Source: Pseudomonas putida (GTDB taxonomy: Bacteria > Pseudomonadota > Gammaproteobacteria > Pseudomonadales > Pseudomonadaceae). Taken from it: a DNA stretch of 64,000 nucleotides. A program made the position numbers and the translations under genes. The notes beneath the pieces were generated by a model, which made no database searches, was not told where the DNA came from, and saw nothing but the letters and a program-made list of their open reading frames with translations. Below are positions 17,122 to 25,722 of this stretch, in pieces (positions within the stretch are counted from its first letter, which is position 1; the number at the start of each line of letters is the position of its first letter). Location of the stretch: positions 560,519-624,518 of the forward strand of contig NZ_MNAH01000004.1 in the NCBI RefSeq assembly GCF_001976065.1, written 5' to 3'.

Positions 17122-17592
17122 TTAGATTTCAGCAGCCAGTTGGTTAACCAGCTCTGCGTGCGCGTTTTGATCGATTGTGGCACCCAGGATCTTCTCGGCG
17201 CCGCCGACTGCCAGCAAGCCCACTTGGGCACGCAGCGCGTCTTTGACACTGTTCAGTTCCTGTTCGATCTCGGCCTGAGCCTGAACCTTCACACGGTCAG
17301 CGTCGATACGGGCTTTTTCAACAGCCTCTTCAACAATCTGATTACCGCGTTTCTTGGCTTGCTCGATGATTTCAGCTGCCTGAGCTTTCGCTTCGCGCAG
17401 TTGCTGACCCGCTTTCTCTTGGGCCAACTCCAGGTCGCGAGCTGCTCGGCTGGCAGCGTCCAGACCATCAGCGATCTTCTTTTGACGTTCGTGCAGAGCT
17501 GCGATGACCGGAGGCCATACGAACTTCATGCAGAACAGTACAAAAATCAGGAACGCAACGGACTGGCCAATCAGGGTCGCATTAATGTTCAC
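17122..17592 (-). CDS. atpF: ATP synthase Fo subunit b
   Basis: A 156-residue peripheral stalk subunit: one N-terminal membrane helix (MNINATLIGQSVAFLIFVLF) and then a long charged helix rich in Ala, Glu, Lys and Gln (residues about 35-140) that dimerises as a right-handed coiled coil. It acts as the stator between AtpB in the membrane and AtpH on F1. Confidence 0.97.
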   Translation of the reverse strand: MNINATLIGQSVAFLIFVLFCMKFVWPPVIAALHERQKKIADGLDAASRAARDLELAQEKAGQQLREAKAQAAEIIEQAKKRGNQIVEEAVEKARIDADRVKVQAQAEIEQELNSVKDALRAQVGLLAVGGAEKILGATIDQNAHAELVNQLAAEI

Positions 17593-17650
17593 GCCAACAC
17601 CTCGCAGTTACGTTGTCCATCACACCAAATTACCCGGAATATCCGAGTAA

Positions 17651-17908
17651 TCAGCCAGCGATCTGACCAACGAACGGGTTCGCAAAGGTGAAGAACAGAG
17701 CGATACCAACACCGATCATGGTTACGGCGTCGAGCAGACCGGCAACGATGAACATTTTGACTTGCAGCATTGGAACCATTTCTGGCTGACGCGCTGCGCC
17801 TTCCAGGAACTTGCCGCCCAACAGGCCGAAACCAATTGCGGTACCCAGTGCGCCCAGGCCGATCAACAGTGCAACAGCGATAGCGGTTAGACCAACTACA
17901 GTTTCCAT
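17651..17908 (-). CDS. atpE: ATP synthase Fo subunit c
   Basis: An 85-residue proteolipid with two membrane helices joined by the RQPE loop at residues 40-43. The proton-carrying acid is Asp60 ([14 protein letters not shown]). The glycine-rich first helix ([13 protein letters not shown]) packs the c-ring. An Asp without the extra Na+-ligand Gln/Ser/Thr pattern indicates proton rather than sodium coupling. Confidence 0.98.
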
Positions 17909-18042
17909 CTTTCCTCCCGACTTTTACGTCGTATGGTTTAGGTTTTTTTAATTTAAAGCGGTAAAACAAATCGTTTCAGACGCCCCGTTAGGAGCCCCCT
18001 CCCGTTTGACCGGGAGGGACATCAGACTAGTCGAGACTGGTC

Positions 18043-18912
18043 TTAATGGTTTTCTTCGTGCGCCATCGACAGGTAGACGATGGTCAGCATCATGAAGATG
18101 AACGCCTGCAGGGTGATGATCAGGATGTGGAACACCGCCCACGCCCACTGCAGCACGACGCCCAGGCCACTAAGCCAGAGCAGACCGCTGCCGAACATCA
18201 CAGCAATCAGAATGAAGACCAGCTCGCCGGCGTACATGTTGCCGAACAGACGCAGAGCCAGGGAGATCGGCTTGGCGATCAGGGTCACGAATTCCAGCAG
18301 GAAGTTCACCGGGATCAGCAGGGCCTGAACGAAGATGTTCTTGCTGCCGAACGGGTGCAGGGTCAGCTCGCCGATGAAGCCGCCGAGGCCCTTGACCTTG
18401 ATGCTGTAGAAAATGATCAGTGCGAAAACCGAGAACGCCATGCCCAGGGTCGCGTTCGGGTCGGTGGTCGACACGGCGCGGAACGGGATGTGCGCATCAC
18501 CGGAGATCAGGATGGCCAGCTGAGGAATCCAGTCGACCGGTACCAGGTCGACGGCGTTCATCAGGAACACCCAGACGAAGATGGTCAGTGCCAACGGTGC
18601 AATCACCGGGCTACGGCCATGGAAGCTGTCTTTCACGCTGCCATCGACGAATTCGACCAATACTTCAACGAAGTTCTGCAAAGCACCTGGTTGACCCGAA
18701 GTCGCTTTCTTCGCCGCCATGCGGAAAAGAAGAACGAAGATCAGACCCAATGCGACCGACCAGCCGAGGGTATCGACGTGGAAAGCCCAGAAGCCCATTT
18801 CCTTGGCTTCTGCTGCGGTGTGGGCAAAGCCCCAGCCGCCGGTTGGGTGCTGACCGAAGGTCAGGTTCTGCAAGTGGTGCTGGATATAGCCCGAAGCGGT
18901 TGTTTCTGCCAT
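18043..18912 (-). CDS. atpB: ATP synthase Fo subunit a
   Basis: A 289-residue integral membrane subunit forming the proton half-channels. Several hydrophobic helices are seen; the essential arginine lies in LALRLFGNMYAGELVFILIA and the C-terminal helix in ILIITLQAFIFMMLTIVYLS. It works with the c-ring rotor. First structural gene of the operon after atpI. Confidence 0.98.
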   Translation of the reverse strand: MAETTASGYIQHHLQNLTFGQHPTGGWGFAHTAAEAKEMGFWAFHVDTLGWSVALGLIFVLLFRMAAKKATSGQPGALQNFVEVLVEFVDGSVKDSFHGRSPVIAPLALTIFVWVFLMNAVDLVPVDWIPQLAILISGDAHIPFRAVSTTDPNATLGMAFSVFALIIFYSIKVKGLGGFIGELTLHPFGSKNIFVQALLIPVNFLLEFVTLIAKPISLALRLFGNMYAGELVFILIAVMFGSGLLWLSGLGVVLQWAWAVFHILIITLQAFIFMMLTIVYLSMAHEENH

Positions 18913-18928
18913 GGTTGCCTCAAACGCC

Positions 18929-19339
18929 CTAAGGTCTCGAAAGTCTTGTTCTCATCAGCAGGGGAGCGAACCAGCTGACTGACTGAGTCAGCACGAAGAC
19001 ACCGAATACTGCAATCGGTGCCAATGGCTTCACACCTGCGAACACCAGTGCAAACAGCACTGCCGTCAAAATCAGTTTGCCTGCCTCGCCGGCATAAAAA
19101 GACCGGACGATGGACTGGGCTGCTCGGGCGCCGGAAAACCGAAATGCCCTGTGAGCGAAATAAACATTGGGCAGCAAGGCTATCAGGCCCCCGCAAAGTC
19201 CCGAGTACCCGGCAACGACTCCATGCCATTGCCAGAGCGCCAAAGCAGCAATCAGCAAAACGACAAATTGAGCCATTAACACCGGAAAAACTGCCAGGCG
19301 ATGGAAGGGCAAGCGGTTTGGCGTGCGGGTTTCCATCAC
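18929..19339 (-). CDS. atpI: ATP synthase accessory protein AtpI
   Basis: A 136-residue membrane protein with about four hydrophobic segments (for example LMAQFVVLLIAALALW) and a short charged N-terminus METRTPNRLPF. AtpI assists c-ring assembly or Mg2+ handling and is the usual first gene of atp operons. Either the GTG at 19339 or the ATG at 19336 can be the start; GGAG lies 7 or 10 bases upstream respectively. It is 16 bases from atpB. Confidence 0.92.
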   Translation of the reverse strand: MMETRTPNRLPFHRLAVFPVLMAQFVVLLIAALALWQWHGVVAGYSGLCGGLIALLPNVYFAHRAFRFSGARAAQSIVRSFYAGEAGKLILTAVLFALVFAGVKPLAPIAVFGVFVLTQSVSWFAPLLMRTRLSRP

Positions 19340-19410
19340 TATTGCTCTCCAATGGTCGGCTGCCAGAATTCAATAACTTGGCATAATTTGTGCCGACAAA
19401 ATGCGCGCAG

Positions 19411-19439
19411 AGTATAGGGGCGGTTCTGCCCCTATTCAA
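19411..19439 (-). promoter_or_regulatory. Likely sigma-70 promoter of the atp operon
   Basis: On the minus strand TTGAAT and TATACT are separated by exactly 17 bases. The spacer is itself an inverted repeat (AGGGGC ... GCCCCT), so a hairpin or a bound protein could overlap the promoter; the same hairpin may also slow transcription coming from parB. Confidence 0.6.
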
Positions 19440-19484
19440 CTGTCAGGTAGTGATTTCCGACTGCGCGCTACATGAGGAATTGTT

Positions 19485-20357
19485 TCAGCGAATGTGTGCG
19501 AGCACACCCTGAAGTTCATCCAGGGAGTTGTAACCGATGACCAGTTGTCCTTTGCCCTTCTTTCCGTGGCGAATCTGCACCGCAGAGCCTAGGCGCTCGG
19601 CCAGGCGCTGTTCCAGGCGGGCAATATCCGGGTCTGGTTTTGGGGTTTCCACAGGCTCCGGTTTACCACTCAACCACTGTCGAACCAGTGCTTCAGTCTG
19701 GCGCACGGTCAGCCCGCGTGCGACAACATGTCGCGCCCCTTCAACCTGTTGATTTTCTGGCAAACCGAGCAATGCGCGAGCATGACCCATTTCCAGGTCG
19801 CCATGGGAAAGCATGGTCTTGATGACTTCCGGCAGCGAAATCAGGCGCAGCAGGTTGGCCACGGTGACCCGGGACTTGCCTACGGCTTCGGCGACCTGTT
19901 GCTGGGTCAGCTGGAATTCCGTCTGCAGCCGCTGCAAGGCCACCGCTTCTTCGATCGGATTGAGGTCTTCGCGCTGGATGTTCTCGATCAGCGCGATGGC
20001 AATCGCGGTTTCATCCGGGACATCGCGCACCATCGCCGGAATGGTTTCCTGGCCAGCTTGCTGGCTGGCGCGCCAGCGGCGTTCACCGGCGATGATTTCG
20101 TAGCGACCGCTACCGATCGGCCGCACCACGATCGGTTGCATCACGCCCTGAGCCTTGATCGATTGCGCGAGCTCTTCAAGCGCCTGGGGATCCATGTCGC
20201 GACGTGGCTGGTACTTGCCACGCTGCAGCAGATCCAGCGGCAGGTGTTGCAGCTCACGCGAATCGGCTTGCACCGCCTGTTCTTCCAGCGCGCTGACACT
20301 CGGACCACTCAGCAGTGCATCCAGTCCACGTCCGAGACCTCGTTTCTTGACGGCCAT
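19485..20357 (-). CDS. parB: Chromosome partitioning protein ParB
   Basis: A 290-residue centromere-binding CTPase that loads at parS and spreads as a DNA clamp. The N-terminus has the Arg- and Gly-rich ParA-contact region MAVKKRGLGRGLDALL. The CTP-binding domain includes GSGRYEIIAGERRWRASQQA (GERRxRA box). The central helix-turn-helix is around LTQQQVAEAVGKSRVTVANL, and the C-terminus (IRHGKKGKGQLVIGYNSLDE) dimerises. It is next to parA, with three parS sites elsewhere in this window. Confidence 0.98.
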   Translation of the reverse strand: MAVKKRGLGRGLDALLSGPSVSALEEQAVQADSRELQHLPLDLLQRGKYQPRRDMDPQALEELAQSIKAQGVMQPIVVRPIGSGRYEIIAGERRWRASQQAGQETIPAMVRDVPDETAIAIALIENIQREDLNPIEEAVALQRLQTEFQLTQQQVAEAVGKSRVTVANLLRLISLPEVIKTMLSHGDLEMGHARALLGLPENQQVEGARHVVARGLTVRQTEALVRQWLSGKPEPVETPKPDPDIARLEQRLAERLGSAVQIRHGKKGKGQLVIGYNSLDELQGVLAHIR

Positions 20358-20366
20358 GGGGATTCC

Positions 20367-21164
20367 TTAAGTTGCCTGAGCAGCGGCGATGCGTGAGTTT
20401 TTGCGTTGACGACGGACCATCTCGCCCGCCAGGGCCAGATAGGCCACGGCGCCGCGCGAGGATTTGTCGTACGCCAGCGCCGGCATGCCATAGCTCGGCG
20501 CTTCGGCCAGGCGAATGTTGCGCGGAATGACCGTGTCGTACAGCTGATCGCCGAAGTGTTCCTTGAGCTGGGCCGAAACATCGTTCATCAGGCTCAGGCG
20601 CGGGTCATACATCGTCCGCAACAGGCCTTCGACCTTGAGGTTCGGATTGAGCAGCTCGGCGATGCGCTTGATGTTATCCACAAGGTCGCTCAAGCCTTCG
20701 AGTGCGAAGTACTCGCACTGCATGGGGATAATTACCCCGTCGGCGGCAACCAGTGCGTTCAAGGTCAGCATCGACAGCGACGGCGGGCAGTCGATCAGAA
20801 TGTAGTCGTAGTTTTCACGGATCGGCGCCAGCGCACTGCGCAGGCGGCTTTCCTTCATCTGCATTTCCAGCAGAACCACTTCGGCCGCGGTCAGGTCCCG
20901 GTTGGCCGGCAACAGCTGGTAACCGCCGTGTTCGGAGAAATGCATGGCCTGGGCCAGGTCGCACTCCCCGATCAGCAGGTCGTAGACCGAGTTTTCCAGG
21001 CCGTGTTTGTCCACACCGCTACCCATGGTGGCGTTGCCCTGTGGATCGAGATCGATCAGCAATACCCGACGCTTGGTCGCGACCAGGGATGCTGCGAGGT
21101 TGATACAGGTGGTGGTCTTGCCCACACCACCCTTCTGGTTCGCTATTGCGAATACCTTAGCCAT
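20367..21164 (-). CDS. parA: Chromosome partitioning ATPase ParA (Soj)
   Basis: A 265-residue deviant-Walker ATPase; the start at 21164 gives MAKVFAIANQKGGVGKTTTC with the P-loop at residues about 9-18. The Walker B region is YILIDCPPSLSMLTLNALVA. It binds DNA non-specifically as an ATP dimer and is stimulated by ParB, moving the origin region. It is nine bases upstream of parB and downstream of rsmG in one transcription unit. An exact DnaA box lies within it at 20674. Confidence 0.98.
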   Translation of the reverse strand: MAKVFAIANQKGGVGKTTTCINLAASLVATKRRVLLIDLDPQGNATMGSGVDKHGLENSVYDLLIGECDLAQAMHFSEHGGYQLLPANRDLTAAEVVLLEMQMKESRLRSALAPIRENYDYILIDCPPSLSMLTLNALVAADGVIIPMQCEYFALEGLSDLVDNIKRIAELLNPNLKVEGLLRTMYDPRLSLMNDVSAQLKEHFGDQLYDTVIPRNIRLAEAPSYGMPALAYDKSSRGAVAYLALAGEMVRRQRKNSRIAAAQAT

Positions 21165-21182
21165 TCTTGCTTGTGTTCCCAA

Positions 21183-21827
21183 TCATGCCGTGCGGCGCAG
21201 TATCAGCAGATGGCGTTGGCCTTGGCAACCAGGTACGGCCAGGGCGTGTTCGCTATCGAGGTGGAAGTCTGTCGGCAATGCTACCAGCTCATCGGCGGGA
21301 TGAACGCCCTTCATTGCCAGCCAGCGCGTATCGGTGTCACCGAGGTGGCGTGTCCAGTTGCTGAAGTTTTCCATGCTGCTGAAGGCCCGGGAAATAATCC
21401 CGTTGAATGGCTGTGCAGGCTGGAACGCTTCGACGCGACTGTGGATAACTTGCAGGTTATCCAGTTTCAGCTCGAGTTTGACCTGTGTCAGGAAGCGAGT
21501 CTTCTTGCCGTTGCTGTCCAGGCAGGTCACCTGCGCCTCAGGAAACAATATGGCCAAGGGAATGCCCGGCATGCCGCCGCCACTGCCAACATCGAGCCAG
21601 CGACCGTTTTCGACGAACGACATCACGCTCAGGCTATCGAGCAAATGACGCGAGACCATTTCGTCGGGATCGCGCACCGCCGTGAGGTTGTAGGCCTTGT
21701 TCCATTTTATCAACAGGGCCAGATAACCCAGCAATTGCGCATGCTGGGTTTCGCTCAACGCCACACCGAGCTGGCGAGCACCTGTGGATAACTCTTCTGC
21801 GTGTTGCGGGGTGACCAACGAACTCAA
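21183..21827 (-). CDS. rsmG: 16S rRNA (guanine-527-N7)-methyltransferase
   Basis: A 214-residue SAM-dependent methyltransferase (GidB). The SAM-binding motif is DVGSGGGMPGIPLAI, preceded by the family segment IKWNKAYNLTAVRDPDEMVS. It modifies G527 of 16S rRNA near the streptomycin site. Its ATG overlaps the mnmG stop by four bases. Two exact DnaA boxes lie within it (21440, 21783). Confidence 0.97.
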   Translation of the reverse strand: MSSLVTPQHAEELSTGARQLGVALSETQHAQLLGYLALLIKWNKAYNLTAVRDPDEMVSRHLLDSLSVMSFVENGRWLDVGSGGGMPGIPLAILFPEAQVTCLDSNGKKTRFLTQVKLELKLDNLQVIHSRVEAFQPAQPFNGIISRAFSSMENFSNWTRHLGDTDTRWLAMKGVHPADELVALPTDFHLDSEHALAVPGCQGQRHLLILRRTA

Positions 21828-23722
21828 GCGCTTTGCTCCAACTGACGGCCCGCGCCGCGTTTTTTCAAATGAATCATCAACAGGGAAATGGCTGCCGGTG
21901 TCACGCCCGGGATACGTGATGCCTGACCCAATGTCTCCGGACGGGTCGCGCCAAGCTTGCTCTGAATCTCTTTGGAGAGCCCGGAAATGTTCGTGTAATC
22001 GATATCCACAGGCAATTTGGTGTCTTCGCTGGCCCGCAGACGCGCGATTTCATCTTGTTGACGATCGATGTAACCGGCGTATTTGGTCTTGATTTCGACC
22101 TGTTCGGCCACCTGTGGATCTTCCGCGCCCCCACCGGTGACGGCGATCAGGCCAGCGTAGTCGATTTCCGGACGGCTCAGCAGATTGAGCAGGTTGTATT
22201 CGTGGGTCAGCGGCGTGCCGAATTTTTCCGCGATCGCATCGCCTTGCTCAGTGCCCGGGCGTACCCAGGTACTTTTCAGGCGCTGCTCTTCCAGCTCGAT
22301 GCTTTCGCGTTTTTTGCAGAACGCTGCCCAGCGCGCGTCATCGACCAGACCCAATTCGCGACCTTTTTCGGTCAAGCGCAGGTCAGCGTTGTCTTCGCGC
22401 AGGATCAGGCGGTATTCGGCACGGGATGTGAACATCCGGTACGGCTCCTGGGTGCCCAGGGTAATCAGGTCGTCAACCAAAACGCCGATGTAGGCTTCGT
22501 CGCGACGCGGGCACCAGGCATCTTTGCCTTGGGCGCGCAGTGCAGCGTTGGTCCCGGCCAGCAAACCTTGGGCGCCGGCTTCTTCGTAACCGGTCGTGCC
22601 GTTGATTTGCCCGGCAAAGAACAAACCGCCGATCACTTTGGTTTCCAGGCTGTACTTCAGGTCACGCGGGTCGAAGTAGTCGTATTCGATAGCGTAGCCC
22701 GGTCGCACGATGTGGGCGTTTTCCATGCCGCGGATCGATTGCACGATTTGCAATTGCACATCGAACGGCAAGGAGGTGGAGATTCCATTCGGGTACAGCT
22801 CGTTTGTCGTCAAGCCTTCCGGCTCGATGAAGACCTGATGGCTTTGCTTGTCGGCAAAGCGATGGATCTTGTCTTCGATCGACGGGCAGTAACGCGGGCC
22901 GATGCCTTCGATTTCACCTGCCGCGGAATACATCGGCGAACGATCGAGGTTCGCGGCAATGATTTCGTGGGTGCGAGCGTTGGTATGGGTAATCCAGCAG
23001 CTGACCTGTTGTGGGTGCTGCTCTTTGGACCCCATGAACGACATCACTGGAATCGGCGTATCGCCTGCCTGCTCGGTCATCACCGAGAAATCCACGGACC
23101 GGGCGTCGATACGCGGCGGAGTTCCGGTTTTCAGGCGACCGACACGCAGCGGCAACTCACGCAGGCGTTGAGCCAGGGCGATCGACGGCGGATCACCGGC
23201 GCGCCCCCCGGAAAAATTCTGTAAACCGATGTGGATAAGTCCACCGAGGAACGTACCGGTGGTCAACACCACGGAATCGGCGAGGAAACGCAGACCCATT
23301 TGCGTGACAACACCGCGCACTTGCTCCTGCTCGACGATCAGGTCGTCTGCAGCCTGTTGAAATATCCACAGGTTGGGCTGGTTTTCCAGGATTTCGCGCA
23401 CCGCTGCCTTGTACAGCACCCGATCCGCCTGAGCGCGGGTTGCACGCACGGCCGGACCCTTGCGGCTGTTCAACACGCGAAACTGGATGCCGCCTTTATC
23501 GGTAGCAATGGCCATCGCGCCACCGAGGGCATCGATTTCCTTGACCAGGTGGCTTTTGCCGATCCCGCCAATGGCAGGGTTGCAACTCATGGCACCGAGG
23601 GTTTCCACGTTATGCGTCAGCAACAGGGTCTTGACCCCCATACGTGCTGAGGCCAGTGCTGCCTCGGTACCGGCATGACCGCCGCCGATGACGATCACTT
23701 CAAAACGGGAAGGGAAATCCAC
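21824..23722 (-). CDS. mnmG: tRNA uridine-5-carboxymethylaminomethyl modification enzyme MnmG
   Basis: A 632-residue FAD enzyme (GidA) that acts with MnmE at U34 of tRNAs reading split codon boxes. The FAD Rossmann motif IVIGGGHAGTEAALASARMG is at the N-terminus, and GTFLGGLIHIG and GQINGTTGYEEAGAQGLLAG follow. Two tandem GTG codons can start it (23725 and 23722); the second has better spacing from GAGG and matches the usual N-terminus MDFPSRF. An exact DnaA box is inside (23230), and a DnaA-box cluster lies upstream. Confidence 0.98.
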   Translation of the reverse strand: MDFPSRFEVIVIGGGHAGTEAALASARMGVKTLLLTHNVETLGAMSCNPAIGGIGKSHLVKEIDALGGAMAIATDKGGIQFRVLNSRKGPAVRATRAQADRVLYKAAVREILENQPNLWIFQQAADDLIVEQEQVRGVVTQMGLRFLADSVVLTTGTFLGGLIHIGLQNFSGGRAGDPPSIALAQRLRELPLRVGRLKTGTPPRIDARSVDFSVMTEQAGDTPIPVMSFMGSKEQHPQQVSCWITHTNARTHEIIAANLDRSPMYSAAGEIEGIGPRYCPSIEDKIHRFADKQSHQVFIEPEGLTTNELYPNGISTSLPFDVQLQIVQSIRGMENAHIVRPGYAIEYDYFDPRDLKYSLETKVIGGLFFAGQINGTTGYEEAGAQGLLAGTNAALRAQGKDAWCPRRDEAYIGVLVDDLITLGTQEPYRMFTSRAEYRLILREDNADLRLTEKGRELGLVDDARWAAFCKKRESIELEEQRLKSTWVRPGTEQGDAIAEKFGTPLTHEYNLLNLLSRPEIDYAGLIAVTGGGAEDPQVAEQVEIKTKYAGYIDRQQDEIARLRASEDTKLPVDIDYTNISGLSKEIQSKLGATRPETLGQASRIPGVTPAAISLLMIHLKKRGAGRQLEQSA

Positions 23723-23725
23723 CAC

Positions 23726-24272
23726 GCACCTCGTGCCTGCTTAAGTAGGTAATTCAGGAATAGTTTGAGCTCAGGTTTTCGGACCTGGTCGACAAGTATA
23801 GGGACTTCGCCCTTCCTAAAGAACCCTTTGCACAAAATTTAACCAGCTGTGGAAAAGTGGCGGTTATAGAAATTAAAAAGAAAGAAATTTATTAAATCTT
23901 TGTTTTTATGTTTATTTCTACTGACCGACCTTTCTGTGGATAGATTGATACAGCCCTTTAAATCCAATATGTACAGAGATTCAAAACCCTGTGGTCATGT
24001 GCCAATGAGGGCCTTGGATAACCGGTTTAAGCCTGTGGATGAATGGGGTGCTTATCCACAGGGGCGGTTATCTTCAGTTTTGAGGCCCTGTTATCAACTG
24101 CCCTTAGCCGCGGTTATTCACAGGGCTTAATCCACAGAAAAGCATCGACTCAAGGAAATTCGGGCAGGGAAAAACCGCTCAAGCAGAAAAAATCAGCTCG
24201 GCACTGGGCGATTGTTTTGCAATAGGAGGGAGCAGACAGGCACGAGCGGCCTGTCTGCGGAGAGCGAAAGGA
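23726..24272. other. mnmG-mnmE intergenic region with DnaA-box cluster
   Basis: This 547-base non-coding gap is AT-rich around 23860-23930. It holds one exact DnaA box (24052-24060) and at least five single-mismatch boxes (23848, 23935, 24034, 24114, 24128). This resembles a secondary origin-like or DnaA-titrating region; the gidA flank is the classical oriC position in enterobacteria. A promoter for mnmG must also lie here; a TATACT-like -10 is seen near 23795 on the minus strand without a convincing -35. No gene is seen. Confidence 0.7.
24232..24258 (-). terminator. Hairpin after mnmE, probable weak terminator
   Basis: A 9-bp perfect stem (GCAGACAGG / CCTGTCTGC) with a 9-base loop lies 15 bases after the mnmE stop. 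It lacks a strong T-run. Confidence 0.45.
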
Positions 24273-25643
24273 CTATTTACCGATGCAGAAGCTGGAGAAA
24301 ATTCGCCCCAACAGGTCATCGGAGCTGAATGCACCGGTGATTTCTCCTAGGGACTGCTGAGCCTGGCGCAAATCCTCGGCCAGCAATTCGCCGGCACCCG
24401 CCAGGGTCAGTTGCGCCCGGCCGTGCTCCAGGGACGCACTTGCATGACGCAATGCTTCCAAGTGGCGCCTGCGAGCACTGAAGCTGCTTTCAGAGGTCTG
24501 TTCATAGCCCATGCAAGCCTTGAGGTGGTCGCGTAGCAACTCAAGGCCAACCCCCGCAGACTTGGCGCTGAGGCTGATGGTGACGTGCCCGTCATCGCTG
24601 ACTTCCAGGGCCATGGCTTCGCCTGTGAGGTCGGCCTTGTTACGGATCAACGTGACTTTCGCCGGGTCGGGGCGGGTTTCAAGGAACTCAGGCCATAGTG
24701 CAAAAGGATCGAGGGCTTCCGGTGCGGTTGCATCGACGACCAGCAATACCCGATCTGCTTCGCCGATGGCTTTTAACGCCCGCTCTACGCCAATTTTTTC
24801 CACATGGTCATCGGTATCGCGCAACCCGGCCGTATCTACCACATGCAGTGGCATGCCATCGATGTGGATATGTTCGCGCAGGACGTCCCGTGTAGTGCCG
24901 GCGATCTCGGTGACAATGGCCGCTTCGCGACCGGCCAGTGCATTGAGCAGGCTGGATTTGCCAGCATTCGGACGACCGGCGATAACCACGGTCATGCCGT
25001 CACGCAACAAGGCGCCCTGCCCGGCTTCTCGCATAACGGTGGATAACTCGTCGCGCACTTTATCGAGCATGCTCAATACGTGGCCATCGGCGAGGAAGTC
25101 GATTTCTTCTTCCGGAAAGTCGATTGCCGCTTCGACATAGATCCGCAGGCCGATCAGTTGCTCCGTCAGGTTATGCACACGAGCCGAAAATGCGCCTTGC
25201 AAGGATCGCAATGCATTGCGCGCTGCCTGTGCAGAACTGGCTTCGATCAGGTCGGCGATGGCTTCGGCCTGGGCCAGGTCGAGCTTGTCGTTCAGGAATG
25301 CACGTTCACTGAATTCCCCGGGGCGGGCGAGACGGCAGCCGAGTTCAAGGCAGCGCTGCAGCAACATATCCAGAACGACCGGGCCACCATGGCCTTGCAA
25401 TTCCAATACATCTTCGCCGGTGAACGAGTTTGGACCTGGGAAATACAGCGCGATGCCCTGGTCGAGCACCTCGTCATTTTCACCCAGGAACGGACCATAG
25501 TGCGCGAACCGCGGCTTGAGTTCACGACCGCTGAAGGCCTTGGCCGCATCGCTGGCCAACGGCCCGGAAATACGCACGATGCCGACACCGCCACGACCCT
25601 GGGCGGTGGCGACGGCGGCAATGGTTTCACGAGGAGCGCTCAT
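24273..25643 (-). CDS. mnmE: tRNA modification GTPase MnmE
   Basis: A 456-residue GTPase partner of MnmG. The N-terminal folate-binding domain begins MSAPRETIAAVATAQGRGGV. The inserted G domain has the P-loop AGRPNAGKSSLLNA near residue 225, switch DTAGLRDTDD and base-specificity NKADL. The end is the conserved CIGK with its Cys. The start at 25643 is preferred to an upstream in-frame codon because it gives the family N-terminus. Separated from yidC by a terminator, so it probably has its own promoter or relies on read-through. Confidence 0.98.
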   Translation of the reverse strand: MSAPRETIAAVATAQGRGGVGIVRISGPLASDAAKAFSGRELKPRFAHYGPFLGENDEVLDQGIALYFPGPNSFTGEDVLELQGHGGPVVLDMLLQRCLELGCRLARPGEFSERAFLNDKLDLAQAEAIADLIEASSAQAARNALRSLQGAFSARVHNLTEQLIGLRIYVEAAIDFPEEEIDFLADGHVLSMLDKVRDELSTVMREAGQGALLRDGMTVVIAGRPNAGKSSLLNALAGREAAIVTEIAGTTRDVLREHIHIDGMPLHVVDTAGLRDTDDHVEKIGVERALKAIGEADRVLLVVDATAPEALDPFALWPEFLETRPDPAKVTLIRNKADLTGEAMALEVSDDGHVTISLSAKSAGVGLELLRDHLKACMGYEQTSESSFSARRRHLEALRHASASLEHGRAQLTLAGAGELLAEDLRQAQQSLGEITGAFSSDDLLGRIFSSFCIGK

Positions 25644-25676
25644 AAACCGGTATCCAGACAAAAGTGACAGATAGCA

Positions 25677-25700
25677 AAACGCCCCACTAGGGGGCGTTTT
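25677..25700 (-). terminator. Terminator between yidC and mnmE
   Basis: A perfect stem AAAACGCCCC / GGGGCGTTTT with a short loop (ACTA/CTAG region) lies between yidC and mnmE. It is A/T-flanked on both sides and can act on either strand. Confidence 0.85.
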
Positions 25701-25722
25701 GAGTGGATATCCACAGTGTAAA

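Noticed and set aside
24795..24812. TTCCACATGG in mnmE considered as parS
   Set aside because: Several mismatches to the palindrome on both arms.
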